A DNA stretch of 64,000 bases, taken from the NCBI GenBank assembly GCA_963662605.1, contig OY759785.1:1674001-1738000 (forward strand), written 5' to 3'. This stretch comes from G963662605 sp963662605. Lineage in GTDB: Bacteria > Bacteroidota > Ignavibacteria > Ignavibacteriales > Ignavibacteriaceae. This document shows, piece after piece, positions 15,747 to 24,145 of this stretch. The number at the start of each line of letters is the position of its first letter. The stretch's first letter is position 1. The notes beneath the pieces were generated by a model. It was given only the letters and a program-made list of their open reading frames with translations. It was not told where the DNA came from and did not search any database. The translations under genes were made by a program, and so were the position numbers.

Positions 15747-16281
15747 TACTTCCTCAATATTGATGTTGATTAGGATAGCCCCGGAAATGTTTATTGATGA
15801 ACGTTTTGAATGTGTTACATTACCGGCTGTGCGTGATGAAATATTGCGTTCGGCAAAATTTGTTGATAAATTTCCCTGGCGCAAAGAGTACAAAAACAGG
15901 ATTAAAGTGCTTAGTTCATATCACTACGAAACTGAAGATTTTAAGCAAGTCAGGGATGTTACAAGTACTTATTTAGAAGCTGTAGGGAATTCGGGTCTTA
16001 GTCGGGTTGATAAAGAAATTCTTGTTTACTCGCAGACTTATAACACAGACATTACTACAGGGGATGGTCCACTAGCAAAATTTAGTAAGAAACATTATGG
16101 TATTGTAAATATTCCGGTTTTGCAACTTCTTAATAACTGGATTGCAAAAGGCTTGGTCACTATAAACGATACTATATTAGAGCTTATCAAAGAATGGGAT
16201 TTACAGGACGAACCCGTCCAGCCAAAAGCTGAGATAAAGAGGTTTGAGCAGATGACTGGTTTTAAATATCCTGGCTCCTGA
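15730..16281 (+). CDS. PIN-domain nuclease, probable toxin
   Basis: 183 residues. The ATG at 15730 has GGGGGTAAGG upstream and overlaps the XRE-ImmA gene; the TTG at 15715 is less likely. Acidic residues D6 (CDTSSIL), E37 (RDEIL), D94 (RVDKEI) and D112 (TGDGPLAKF) fit the PIN active site, which cuts RNA using magnesium. Pairing with an XRE-ImmA gene suggests a toxin-antitoxin-like unit. All four expected acids are present, so the nuclease looks active. The RNA target is unknown. Confidence 0.8.
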   Translation: MTILCDTSSILMLIRIAPEMFIDERFECVTLPAVRDEILRSAKFVDKFPWRKEYKNRIKVLSSYHYETEDFKQVRDVTSTYLEAVGNSGLSRVDKEILVYSQTYNTDITTGDGPLAKFSKKHYGIVNIPVLQLLNNWIAKGLVTINDTILELIKEWDLQDEPVQPKAEIKRFEQMTGFKYPGS

Positions 16282-16400
16282 TATATTGAGCCTTCAGCAT
16301 TTTGTAGCCAAAAGAGCTTCGTTTATACAATTTAGTGCGATAATTGGGGACGTGTTATATAAATTGATTAAATCCCGATTTGGGTTTTGAGGAACGTTGT

Positions 16401-16469
16401 ATGGAATTACACAGAAAATTCTATCGTATCTTAACGACTTATTCCCACCGTTTTTGCTTTGCTGAATAG
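16401..16469 (+). CDS. Possible 22-residue small ORF
   Basis: ATG at 16401 with TGAGGAA 6 bases upstream, then 22 codons (basic and aromatic) and a stop, before the MenC-like gene. The SD-like sequence makes it worth listing, but at this length chance is a good explanation. Confidence 0.15.
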   Translation: MELHRKFYRILTTYSHRFCFAE

Positions 16470-16535
16470 ATCTGCTTAATTCATTAAATATTTCTTAGGA
16501 TTTTTTATTTTGGGGAATTAATATGAAGAATTACT

Positions 16536-17648
16536 ATGAAGATTGAGCGTATTGAGCTTCGGCAGGTAAAGATGGAGTTGGTTTCGCCGTTTGAGAATTC
16601 GGGCGGGGCGAAGAATTTTGTTGAGCATATTATCGTCCGCATTGACTGCGAAGGTGTGACCGGCTGGGGCGAGTGCGTGGTTGAGCCTTCTCCTTCATAT
16701 TCATATGAGACTCTTACGACAGCCTGGCATATCCTGAATGATTTTATTGTACCATCTTTGGTTGGCAAAGTGGTTGAAGATCTGCCATCCGCATTGGAGC
16801 AGTTCGCGTGGATAAGGGGTCATGCAATGGCAAAAGCGGGAGTCGAGGCTGCTCTTGCAGATGCATTCGCTAAGTCAGAGGGAATCTCACTTTCGAAATT
16901 TCTCGGTGGTACACGGACGGAAATCCCCGTTGGTGTAAGCATCGGATTGCAGGCATCACCTGCAAAGCTCGTTGAGGTCGCCGGTGAGTATTTGAAGGAC
17001 GGCTATCAAAGAATTAAAATTAAAATTGCTCCCGGGCATGATATTGTATTAGTCAGCTCCATTAGAAAAGAATATCCGGATGTAGCTCTGCAAGTAGATG
17101 CAAACTCCGCGTACACGTTATCGGATCTTCGCTTGCTGAAACAATTCGATGATTACAATTTGCAGCTTATCGAACAGCCGCTCGCGCATGATGATGTGTA
17201 TGAGCACTCCATTCTTGCTTCACACCTGAAAACCCCTATTTGTCTTGATGAGAGTATAGCAAATCTTGCCGACGCCAAAGCTGCTATTGCATTAGAGGCT
17301 TGCGCAATCATCAATATAAAACCGGGCAGGGTGGGAGGATACAAGGAAGCAATTCGAATTCATGATTTTTGCGAGTCGGTCGGCATGTCGGTTTGGCATG
17401 GGGGAATGCTGGAGTCCGGTATCGGCAGGGCGGGGAATGTTGCTCTCGCGTCTCTGCCTAATTTTACTTTACCCGCTGATATTTCGGCAAACAGGCGCTA
17501 CTTTAAAAATGACATTGTCGAACCTGTATTTGAAATAAACACCAACGGTACAATCACCGTTCCCACGGGACCCGGTATCGGGGTGGAAATCAACATGGGC
17601 GAACTGGAAAAAGTGACGGTAAGAAAAGAAAAGTATAATATCCGATGA
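16536..17648 (+). CDS. menC: Enolase-superfamily enzyme, o-succinylbenzoate synthase-like
   Basis: 370 residues with the complete muconate-lactonizing-subgroup active site: K161 and K163 (the KxK pair), metal ligands D188, E213 and D238, and K262 on the other face (NIKPGR). Overall length and sequence (VTGWGECVVEP, GGMLESGIGRAGNVALASLPNF) fit the OSBS/N-succinylamino-acid racemase branch. That branch makes o-succinylbenzoate for menaquinone. No other men gene is present, so an N-acyl amino acid racemase or dipeptide epimerase role is possible. It stands alone and converges on the dehydrogenase gene. Confidence 0.8.
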   Translation: MKIERIELRQVKMELVSPFENSGGAKNFVEHIIVRIDCEGVTGWGECVVEPSPSYSYETLTTAWHILNDFIVPSLVGKVVEDLPSALEQFAWIRGHAMAKAGVEAALADAFAKSEGISLSKFLGGTRTEIPVGVSIGLQASPAKLVEVAGEYLKDGYQRIKIKIAPGHDIVLVSSIRKEYPDVALQVDANSAYTLSDLRLLKQFDDYNLQLIEQPLAHDDVYEHSILASHLKTPICLDESIANLADAKAAIALEACAIINIKPGRVGGYKEAIRIHDFCESVGMSVWHGGMLESGIGRAGNVALASLPNFTLPADISANRRYFKNDIVEPVFEINTNGTITVPTGPGIGVEINMGELEKVTVRKEKYNIR

Positions 17649-17740
17649 TATATTATTAATTGTGAATTTTAGATGTATAGATGCTAAAATTCTCGAATTG
17701 ATAAATTGTTTTTGATTTTGTGAATTGTTGGGATTCCGAA

Positions 17741-17764
17741 GTAGAGACGACTGGCAGGCGTCTC
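17741..17764. repeat. REP-like 24-mer, inverted copy
   Basis: A near-palindromic 24-mer starting GTAGAGACGACTGG. The same 24-mer occurs in opposite orientation at 17853-17876 and 18106-18129. Against the third copy the inverted match extends to about 33 bases. Confidence 0.7.
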
Positions 17765-17852
17765 ACCCAGTGCTGGAGTAAATGGTAAACTCGCGGAAGA
17801 TTTTTAATGTTTATTTATTCTCGGTTTTTATAGATGTTTGGTCATACTAAAG

Positions 17853-18032
17853 GAGACGCCTGCCAGTCGTCTCTACATCGGACTCGAATTCCATGTTAGG
17901 CCTCGAATGACAATTTCCCCATGCTAGAATTCTTTTACATCTGAATAAAAATATCAGCGGTTTTGCGCCACGCCTTCGGCGGGCAAGCCTTTGCGCGAAT
18001 TCTTCCTTCCAGCCTGTCTAAAATATAATCCG
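17853..18032. repeat. 180-bp duplicated unit, copy 1
   Basis: Begins with the 24-mer palindrome, continues through a common segment (ttcttttacatctgaataaa, then gcgccacgcc), and ends ctaaaatataatccg. It matches 18106-18285 with few substitutions at a period of 253 bp. Similarity continues weakly past the unit into sequence resembling the 3' end of the dehydrogenase gene. Confidence 0.85.
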
Positions 18033-18105
18033 TTCTCGGCCATTTTTTTATTTGAATAATAATCTAAATCCATCGGCGATGTAATTATATCCTCCGATAT
18101 TAGGT

Positions 18106-18285
18106 GAGACGCCTGCCAGTCGTCTCTACTTCGGACTCGAATTCCATGTTAAGCCGCGAATGACAATTTCCCGATGTTAGAATTCTTTTACATCTGAATA
18201 AAAATATTAGCGGTTTTGCGCCACGCATTCGGCGGGCAAGCCTTTGCGTGAATTCTTCCTTCCAGCCTGTCTAAAATATAATCCG
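18106..18285. repeat. 180-bp duplicated unit, copy 2
   Basis: Second copy. Its last 15 bases (18271-18285) are the stop codon and the last four codons of the dehydrogenase gene, so one end of the duplication lies inside coding sequence. Confidence 0.85.
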
Positions 18286-21200
18286 CTCTATGCCGTTCTT
18301 TTTAATCGAATGCACGAATTGCTTCTTCCAGGCTTTGCCGATAAAGTGTTCGGCATTAAAAACTATAAGCGATTTGCCGTTTACTTTTCTTCCGTTGCTG
18401 AGTTTCGAAAGCCCGAGCACACAGCTTGGACAGGTCGTTAGAATATCAATATCTTTTCCTTCGCTGAATTCTTCGACGTTGGCGAATTTCCTTTGCCGCA
18501 GTTTATTGGTTATGTCAGGACGTGATAGTGCCAATGTTCCTGCTTCACCGCAGCAATCGGGAACCACCACAGGCGTATTGCCGTAAAGCTTGCCGAATGT
18601 TTTATCTTCGCCCAAATGCTTCAACGGGTTATGACATGGTTGATGATACAGCGGTCTTTGCATGGCAGGATTAACAGACGTATACAAACCTTCTCTTGCA
18701 ATGTACTCATTGACGTCCATCAAGGAAGCACCGCTGAAAATATTCTGCAGCTCGTATTTCTCCAGCATCTCATAGCACGTACCGCAGGAAACAATAACCG
18801 CGTCAATATTCATATATCCCGCAGCGTCAGCAATCCGGTGAAAGAGAACGCGGTTTTCATAGCTCTTCAAATCCGCCTGTCCCGTTTTACCGTTCGCAAG
18901 AAACGGATAGCCGCAGCATAAAAATTCATGCGGAATAACCGTCCGTACCCCCGCGTTATACAACATCGCGACAGTTGCCATGCTGATTTCGGGAAACATC
19001 CGTTCCGAACCGCAGCCGGGGAAGTACACGACACTTTTATGAATGGGTTTATCCGGATTTTCGAATGAGTAAAAGGTATCAGGATTTTTTAGTTTGAATG
19101 TTTCACGCAGCGACTTTGCTCCGCTTTTCGGGAATGGTGTTTTCAGCATATCAGCTGCACGCGGCAGTGTGAAAGAGATATAACGTGCTACCGGCTTATA
19201 TATTGTAGCGGCTAAACGCTGCGCCGTGTATCCCCAATTGAGCAATCCGATGCGGAAGAGTTTATTCGCGAAATACTTTTTTCTGCCGAGATAAAACAAC
19301 GCTGCGGAGGTAAATATTTTAGAGCCTGATTTTTTCCGGTGCACCAATTGTTCGCGGATGTTCAATGAGACATTACCGAAATCAATTTTAACCGGGCAGG
19401 GCACCTGACATTTATGGCAAACGGTGCAGTTGTCGGCAATCTCACGAAGCTTGGTGAAATGGGTGAAGGATTTCATATCCAATGTCTGAGCGGAGAAAAG
19501 AATCGCTTCTGTTATCAGTCCGACAGCGAGAATTTTATTCCGTGGATTGTAGTGCATGTTGGCGGCAGGGTAGTGGGTATTGCAAACGCCCTTGCACTTG
19601 CCGCACCGTACGCACGACGCAATATTCGCGTTGAGTTTTTCCAGATCGGTTGATTCGAGTATTATTGCTTCACACTCCAATAAATTAAACGAAGGTGTAT
19701 AGACAGCGTGAAGTGGGAAGTTGCTATCTAATTTACCGGGGTTGAAAATATTATCCGGGTCGGCAGATTTTTTATACTCCTGATACTGATTCAGTATTTC
19801 CTTATCAATGAATTTCAATTTTGTCAATCCGATACCGTGCTCACCGGAAACAACGCCGCCTACTCTTACCGCTTCGTTCATCGCGAGGCTTGCTGCTTCA
19901 TCAGCTTGCATCATCATCTGATAATCGCTGGAGTGGACGGGGATGTTAACGTGAATATTGCCGTCACCCGCGTGCATATGGGTCGCAATGATGATGCACC
20001 GGTTTCTCTCCTCCGAAGTAATGGAGTCAAATTCCGCAAGGAGTGAATCATATCCGTGAAACAAACTATAAAACTTCCGTACAACGTCGAAATCGAAATT
20101 TACTTTAACTTCATCATTTTGCAGCTGATGTAATATCGTATTGGCGTTGACTGTTCGGTTTTCAGGATTTTTTCTGAGGGCCAGCAGCGCGGCATGGCAC
20201 TCAGCATATTCAACTTTAGCCTTATCCAGTGTTCCGGCAAACAGATTCAGCCGGTCGGCGGGAGCGTCGGAATTATCGGCTAAGCGGATTGTGTCGAGCC
20301 ACTCGCTCAACTTTATCATCGTATTAAGATGATTTGAGAACAGGTATTCGTAATTGAGCAGTTCAATGAAGTCGGCAAACTCCGGTAGTTTTTCAATCGG
20401 GATTACGACATCCTCATTCAGTTTAAATGCGTTGGTGTGTTTTGCAATTGCGCCGAGGTGTTTCCGGTCATTCCAGAACAAATCTCTTTCGCGACGGTCT
20501 TTAGCAAAAACGCCTTCCGCATTAAATGAAGGGATCATTTTACCGGTCAGTTCGCAGGATGTTTTCAAGGCATCTTCATCATTGCTTTCAATATCAATCA
20601 GCAGAACAGCTTTTGGTATCTCATTCCTGTAGGATTTGTTCCGGTAATTGATTGCTCGCACGTACTTTTCATCAAAGTGCTCCAACGCAGTCAAGTACAC
20701 ATCGGGATTTTCTGCAAAGGCTTTATTTATTGCAACAATAGCTTTTGAGGCGTTGTGCATATTGGAGCCGAAGAACTCTATACACAAGGTTGTACAGTGC
20801 TTAAATGGCCGGTAGAGTGCAAATTGAGCTGAGGTAATTACACCGTCGCCGCCTTCTTTCTGTATTCCCGGCAGTCCGTTAAGTTTTTTGTTGGTGATGT
20901 CCTTGCCGAGTCCCTTTTTTCGTATATCCGTCCCCGAAAGGGTAACGGTTTTTGTCTCTATTTCCTTTTTACTTCTATGACGTGTTATCTCAAAGTGTAC
21001 CGAATCTTCGGGGTGGATTTTCCGGTATGGATGATTGACTCGCTTTACTTCAACCAGATCGCCGTTCGGAGCAGCAAGCGTATAAGAGTAAAGATTATCA
21101 ATCGCGGTGCCCCACATAACGCATTTCTTGCCACCGGCATTCTCTGCGATATTACCGCCGATGGTTGAAGCCCACGCGGAAGTAGGGTCAGTAGCAAACA

Positions 21201-21978
21201 CATAACCTTTCCTCTCGCAATATTCGATAATTTTATCGGTAACAACTCCCGCTTCAGCTCTGACAACCGGAATCTCAACGCCGGATTCATTGATGAATTC
21301 AATTTCCGATATCGCATTTAACTTTTCGGTATTTATTACCATAGTGTTAGGCTTTATGGGCACAGCACCACCGGTAAGTCCCGTTCCGCCACCGCGGGGG
21401 ATGATGTGTAATCCGAGTTCAGCAGCAAGAGTAATTAGTCTGGGGATTTCATTTGATGAATCCGGATACACGACAACGAATGGATACTGCACTCTCCAGT
21501 CTGTGGCATCGGTCGCGTGAAGAACACGGTGAAAAGGTGAGAACTTGATGTTTTTGTAGGATACTACGGTAATCAGCAGAGCCAAAACTTTGAGTCTCAT
21601 GGCTTTATTCTTGCCGAAACTGTCGAAAAAGTCATGATCAATCTTTTGTGTTTTTGCAAGCAAGTCGTTTGCGAGCGGATTGCTCTCGGATGATTTGCGG
21701 ATTGCAGTCAAACGCTTTTCGTGCAGGTTTTTAAGCTTGGTGAGGCGGCTCTGGTTGTCTAAAAAATCCTCGAAAAGATAGGGATTCCGCTCAATAATGA
21801 ATATATCGCCGATAATTTCAAATAAAAGCTTAGCGCTTCTTCCGGTTTTTCTCTGGCTGCGAAGTTCTTCTATTTGCTGCCATGTTGCTTCATCAAAATA
21901 GTTTAAGACTATTTCTTTATCGGAAAAAGAGGTATAGTTATATGGAATTTCCCGGTAGCGGGAATCTTTTCTTTTCAT
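18271..21978 (-). CDS. FAD-linked oxidase fused to Fe-S/CCG reductase (GlcD-GlcF, YdiJ type)
   Basis: 1235 residues, a fusion of two classes. The FAD-binding PCMH-type domain lies near 170-320 (PRGGGTGLTGGAV). The FAD-oxidase C-terminal domain follows (MHAGDGNIHVNIP and GEHGIGLTK). Two cysteine clusters, CVRCGKCKGVC and CTVCHKCQVPC, bind [4Fe-4S]. Two CCG domains come last (FPGCGSERMF to LCCGYPF, and QPCHNP to PDCCGEAG). Related enzymes oxidise D-lactate, glycolate or D-2-hydroxyglutarate and pass electrons to the quinone pool. The exact substrate cannot be read from sequence. An N-terminal extension of about 165 residues has no clear domain. A CRP-type site lies upstream. Confidence 0.85.
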   Translation of the reverse strand: MKRKDSRYREIPYNYTSFSDKEIVLNYFDEATWQQIEELRSQRKTGRSAKLLFEIIGDIFIIERNPYLFEDFLDNQSRLTKLKNLHEKRLTAIRKSSESNPLANDLLAKTQKIDHDFFDSFGKNKAMRLKVLALLITVVSYKNIKFSPFHRVLHATDATDWRVQYPFVVVYPDSSNEIPRLITLAAELGLHIIPRGGGTGLTGGAVPIKPNTMVINTEKLNAISEIEFINESGVEIPVVRAEAGVVTDKIIEYCERKGYVFATDPTSAWASTIGGNIAENAGGKKCVMWGTAIDNLYSYTLAAPNGDLVEVKRVNHPYRKIHPEDSVHFEITRHRSKKEIETKTVTLSGTDIRKKGLGKDITNKKLNGLPGIQKEGGDGVITSAQFALYRPFKHCTTLCIEFFGSNMHNASKAIVAINKAFAENPDVYLTALEHFDEKYVRAINYRNKSYRNEIPKAVLLIDIESNDEDALKTSCELTGKMIPSFNAEGVFAKDRRERDLFWNDRKHLGAIAKHTNAFKLNEDVVIPIEKLPEFADFIELLNYEYLFSNHLNTMIKLSEWLDTIRLADNSDAPADRLNLFAGTLDKAKVEYAECHAALLALRKNPENRTVNANTILHQLQNDEVKVNFDFDVVRKFYSLFHGYDSLLAEFDSITSEERNRCIIIATHMHAGDGNIHVNIPVHSSDYQMMMQADEAASLAMNEAVRVGGVVSGEHGIGLTKLKFIDKEILNQYQEYKKSADPDNIFNPGKLDSNFPLHAVYTPSFNLLECEAIILESTDLEKLNANIASCVRCGKCKGVCNTHYPAANMHYNPRNKILAVGLITEAILFSAQTLDMKSFTHFTKLREIADNCTVCHKCQVPCPVKIDFGNVSLNIREQLVHRKKSGSKIFTSAALFYLGRKKYFANKLFRIGLLNWGYTAQRLAATIYKPVARYISFTLPRAADMLKTPFPKSGAKSLRETFKLKNPDTFYSFENPDKPIHKSVVYFPGCGSERMFPEISMATVAMLYNAGVRTVIPHEFLCCGYPFLANGKTGQADLKSYENRVLFHRIADAAGYMNIDAVIVSCGTCYEMLEKYELQNIFSGASLMDVNEYIAREGLYTSVNPAMQRPLYHQPCHNPLKHLGEDKTFGKLYGNTPVVVPDCCGEAGTLALSRPDITNKLRQRKFANVEEFSEGKDIDILTTCPSCVLGLSKLSNGRKVNGKSLIVFNAEHFIGKAWKKQFVHSIKKNGIERIIF

Positions 21979-22141
21979 ATCTATAGACGAACGGATTTGG
22001 GCAATTATTAATGTGGAATTAAGTTATAAGAAGATAAAAAAAATCGGTCTTATATGGAATAAAAATCATACGTAATTACTCCTGAAGTAATCAAATAGTG
22101 AATGTTAAATAACCAAGCGAATTTTACGGCGGATAGAGACT

Positions 22142-22157
22142 TGTGACATTTGTCACA
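22142..22157. promoter_or_regulatory. CRP/FNR-family binding site
   Basis: TGTGACA-TT-TGTCACA, a perfect 16-base palindrome that matches TGTGA-N6-TCACA exactly. It lies 164 bases upstream of the dehydrogenase start and 650 bases before wbpA, so the dehydrogenase is the more likely target. A half site (TTGTGACA) occurs about 105 bases further on, around 22256-22265. Confidence 0.6.
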
Positions 22158-22577
22158 TTCTGGGACGTTAGCGTTTTGAAGGAGCCTTATTCTTGCATAT
22201 CAGGAATATTCTTATAGATTTAATTTTCGAAATTATTTGGTTTAATAGATTTTGCCACTTTGTGACATTGAACTTGCGCACCTTGAGTTTATTTGCAGTA
22301 CCACACCTGCAATGATGGCAAAGTTAATGGCTGGATTAGATTATAATTATTGAAGGCTTATTTCAATAAATGATGTTAGCGTGTGTGTGATATAAGACGA
22401 TATTTCTATTGTCATGAATAGATGTCGGGGATACGTATGTCCGAACGGTTTCTACTTCTAATTACCGCATAAACAGCGGTCATTAAAGAAGGGAATAAAA
22501 GTCTTAAGTAAATTCGGCTAACTCCTGATTTTACCATAATATCACGCCTTGAACACTTCCTCTAAGGAGGTTGGCTA

Positions 22578-22616
22578 ATGTATAAAAATTTATTAATTTG
22601 CCTTAAGTTATTATGA
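22578..22616 (+). CDS. Possible 12-codon leader peptide
   Basis: ATG at 22578 with TAAGGAGG upstream (22563-22570), encoding 12 residues (MYKNLLICLKLL) and a stop. A CCTC...GAGG pairing could hide the ribosome site. A weak hairpin with T residues follows at 22668-22684. A leader/attenuator for the polysaccharide operon is possible but speculative. Confidence 0.25.
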   Translation: MYKNLLICLKLL

Positions 22617-22807
22617 TTTTCTCGCCGGGTTTTAAATATTGATTTTTTTAAGCAGGTCATGTGAGTGATGCGGCAGCGCATTTTAAAAGGTCAAAAATGC
22701 TTAATATTGCGACATTAGGAATCTTGTTGAAAAGTAAAACTTGATTAATGCATACTGATTTAGATAAATGAAATTAAGATTATTAACACCTTTAGAGAGG
22801 TTTCCTT

Positions 22808-24142
22808 ATGGATTTATTGACCAGAATAGAACAGAAATCGGCAAAGATCGGAATAATTGGACTTGGCTATGTCGGTCTGCCATTAGCACTTGAATTTGCA
22901 CGTCGAGATTTTAAAGTTATTGGATATGATGTTGACGAGACGAAAATACCTGTTCTTAATTCAGGAAAGAGTTATATCAAACATATCAGTGCTGCAAGAA
23001 TAAAAGAGGCAGTTGAGTCCAAGAAATTCTTGGCTACTTCTGATTTTTCGCGCCTGCCCGAAGTTGACGCAATTCTCATTTGCGTTCCCACGCCTTTAGA
23101 TGAACATCGTGAACCTGACATGACATATATTGAAAAATCAGCAGAGGCCGTCTCTAAATATTTCAGAAAAGGTCAGCTGGTTGTTCTCGAGTCTTCCACC
23201 TATCCCGGCACAACAGATGAGATTATACTTCCGTTACTGGAAAATCCCAAATCACAAAACGGAGTTTCCAACTGGAAAGTTGGCGAAGACTTTTTCCTTG
23301 CATTCTCCCCTGAACGGGAAGATCCAAACAATCCGGATTACAATACATCTACAATTCCGAAAGTCGTTGGCGGTGTTACGCCCAAGTGTCTTGAAATTGC
23401 CTGCGCATTATATAATAATGTAATTGTTAAAACTATTCCAGTCACTTCAACACGTACAGCAGAAGCAACCAAATTACTTGAGAATATTTACCGATCAATA
23501 AATATTGCGCTGGTTAACGAATTGAAAATGGTTTTTGACCGCATGGATATTGATGTTTGGGAAGTGATTAAAGCTGCCTCAACCAAACCATTCGGGTATC
23601 AGGCATTCTATCCGGGACCTGGATTAGGCGGTCATTGCATTCCAATTGATCCCTTCTACCTTACATGGAAAGCGAGAGAATTTGATATTACTACGAAGTT
23701 TATTGAACTTGCCGGCGAAATAAACACATTCCAGCCTTACTATGTAATTCAAAAAACACTTGAGGCATTGGACTTCAAGAGAAAAACCTTAAACGGAGCA
23801 AAAGTTTTAATTCTGGGCGCTGCCTACAAAAAAAATATTGACGATATGCGCGAATCACCTTCACTTAAACTGATTGATATTTTACGTGAAAAGGGTGCCT
23901 CGGTAGATTATAGCGATACATACATACCAAAATTGCCTAAAACAAGAAAATATCAGTTCGAAATGGAATCGGTTCCTCTAACTAAAGAAAATATCGCTAA
24001 ATACGATGTAATACTCCTGAGTACCGACCATGACAATTTCGATTATCAGTTTATATTTGAAAATGCTAACCTCATTGTAGATACGAGAAATGCATTTGCA
24101 CAAATCGCCGGCAAACATTCAGACAAATTGGTCAAAGCATAA
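22808..24142 (+). CDS. wbpA: UDP-N-acetylglucosamine 6-dehydrogenase
   Basis: 444 residues. It oxidises UDP-GlcNAc to UDP-GlcNAcA with NAD, the first step toward UDP-2,3-diacetamido-uronic acids. The NAD site is GIIGLGYVGLPLA near residue 15, and the catalytic Cys277 lies in GGHCIPIDP. Wbp-type features include CVPTPLDEHREPDM. It is followed 3 bases later by the WbpB homologue and then by WbpD and WbpE homologues, so the subtype call rests on both sequence and neighbours. An AGAGAGG ribosome site precedes the ATG. UDP-glucose dehydrogenase is the alternative but is less likely here. Confidence 0.85.
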   Translation: MDLLTRIEQKSAKIGIIGLGYVGLPLALEFARRDFKVIGYDVDETKIPVLNSGKSYIKHISAARIKEAVESKKFLATSDFSRLPEVDAILICVPTPLDEHREPDMTYIEKSAEAVSKYFRKGQLVVLESSTYPGTTDEIILPLLENPKSQNGVSNWKVGEDFFLAFSPEREDPNNPDYNTSTIPKVVGGVTPKCLEIACALYNNVIVKTIPVTSTRTAEATKLLENIYRSINIALVNELKMVFDRMDIDVWEVIKAASTKPFGYQAFYPGPGLGGHCIPIDPFYLTWKAREFDITTKFIELAGEINTFQPYYVIQKTLEALDFKRKTLNGAKVLILGAAYKKNIDDMRESPSLKLIDILREKGASVDYSDTYIPKLPKTRKYQFEMESVPLTKENIAKYDVILLSTDHDNFDYQFIFENANLIVDTRNAFAQIAGKHSDKLVKA

Positions 24143-24145
24143 TTT

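Larger units (their letters stand above)
21979..22807. other. Large gap before the polysaccharide locus
   Basis: 829 bases between divergent genes. It holds the CRP-type palindrome at 22142-22157, an imperfect hairpin at 22460-22484 (AATTACCGC/GCGGTCATT), a possible 12-codon leader ORF at 22578-22616, and a weak hairpin ATGCG-GCAG-CGCAT with a short T run at 22668-22684. No other gene is seen. It probably carries the control region of the polysaccharide locus. Confidence 0.5.

Noticed and set aside
17741..18285. CRISPR-like spaced repeats
   Set aside because: The repeats are of mixed orientation and their spacing is irregular. One pair is a 253-bp duplication, and no cas gene is present.
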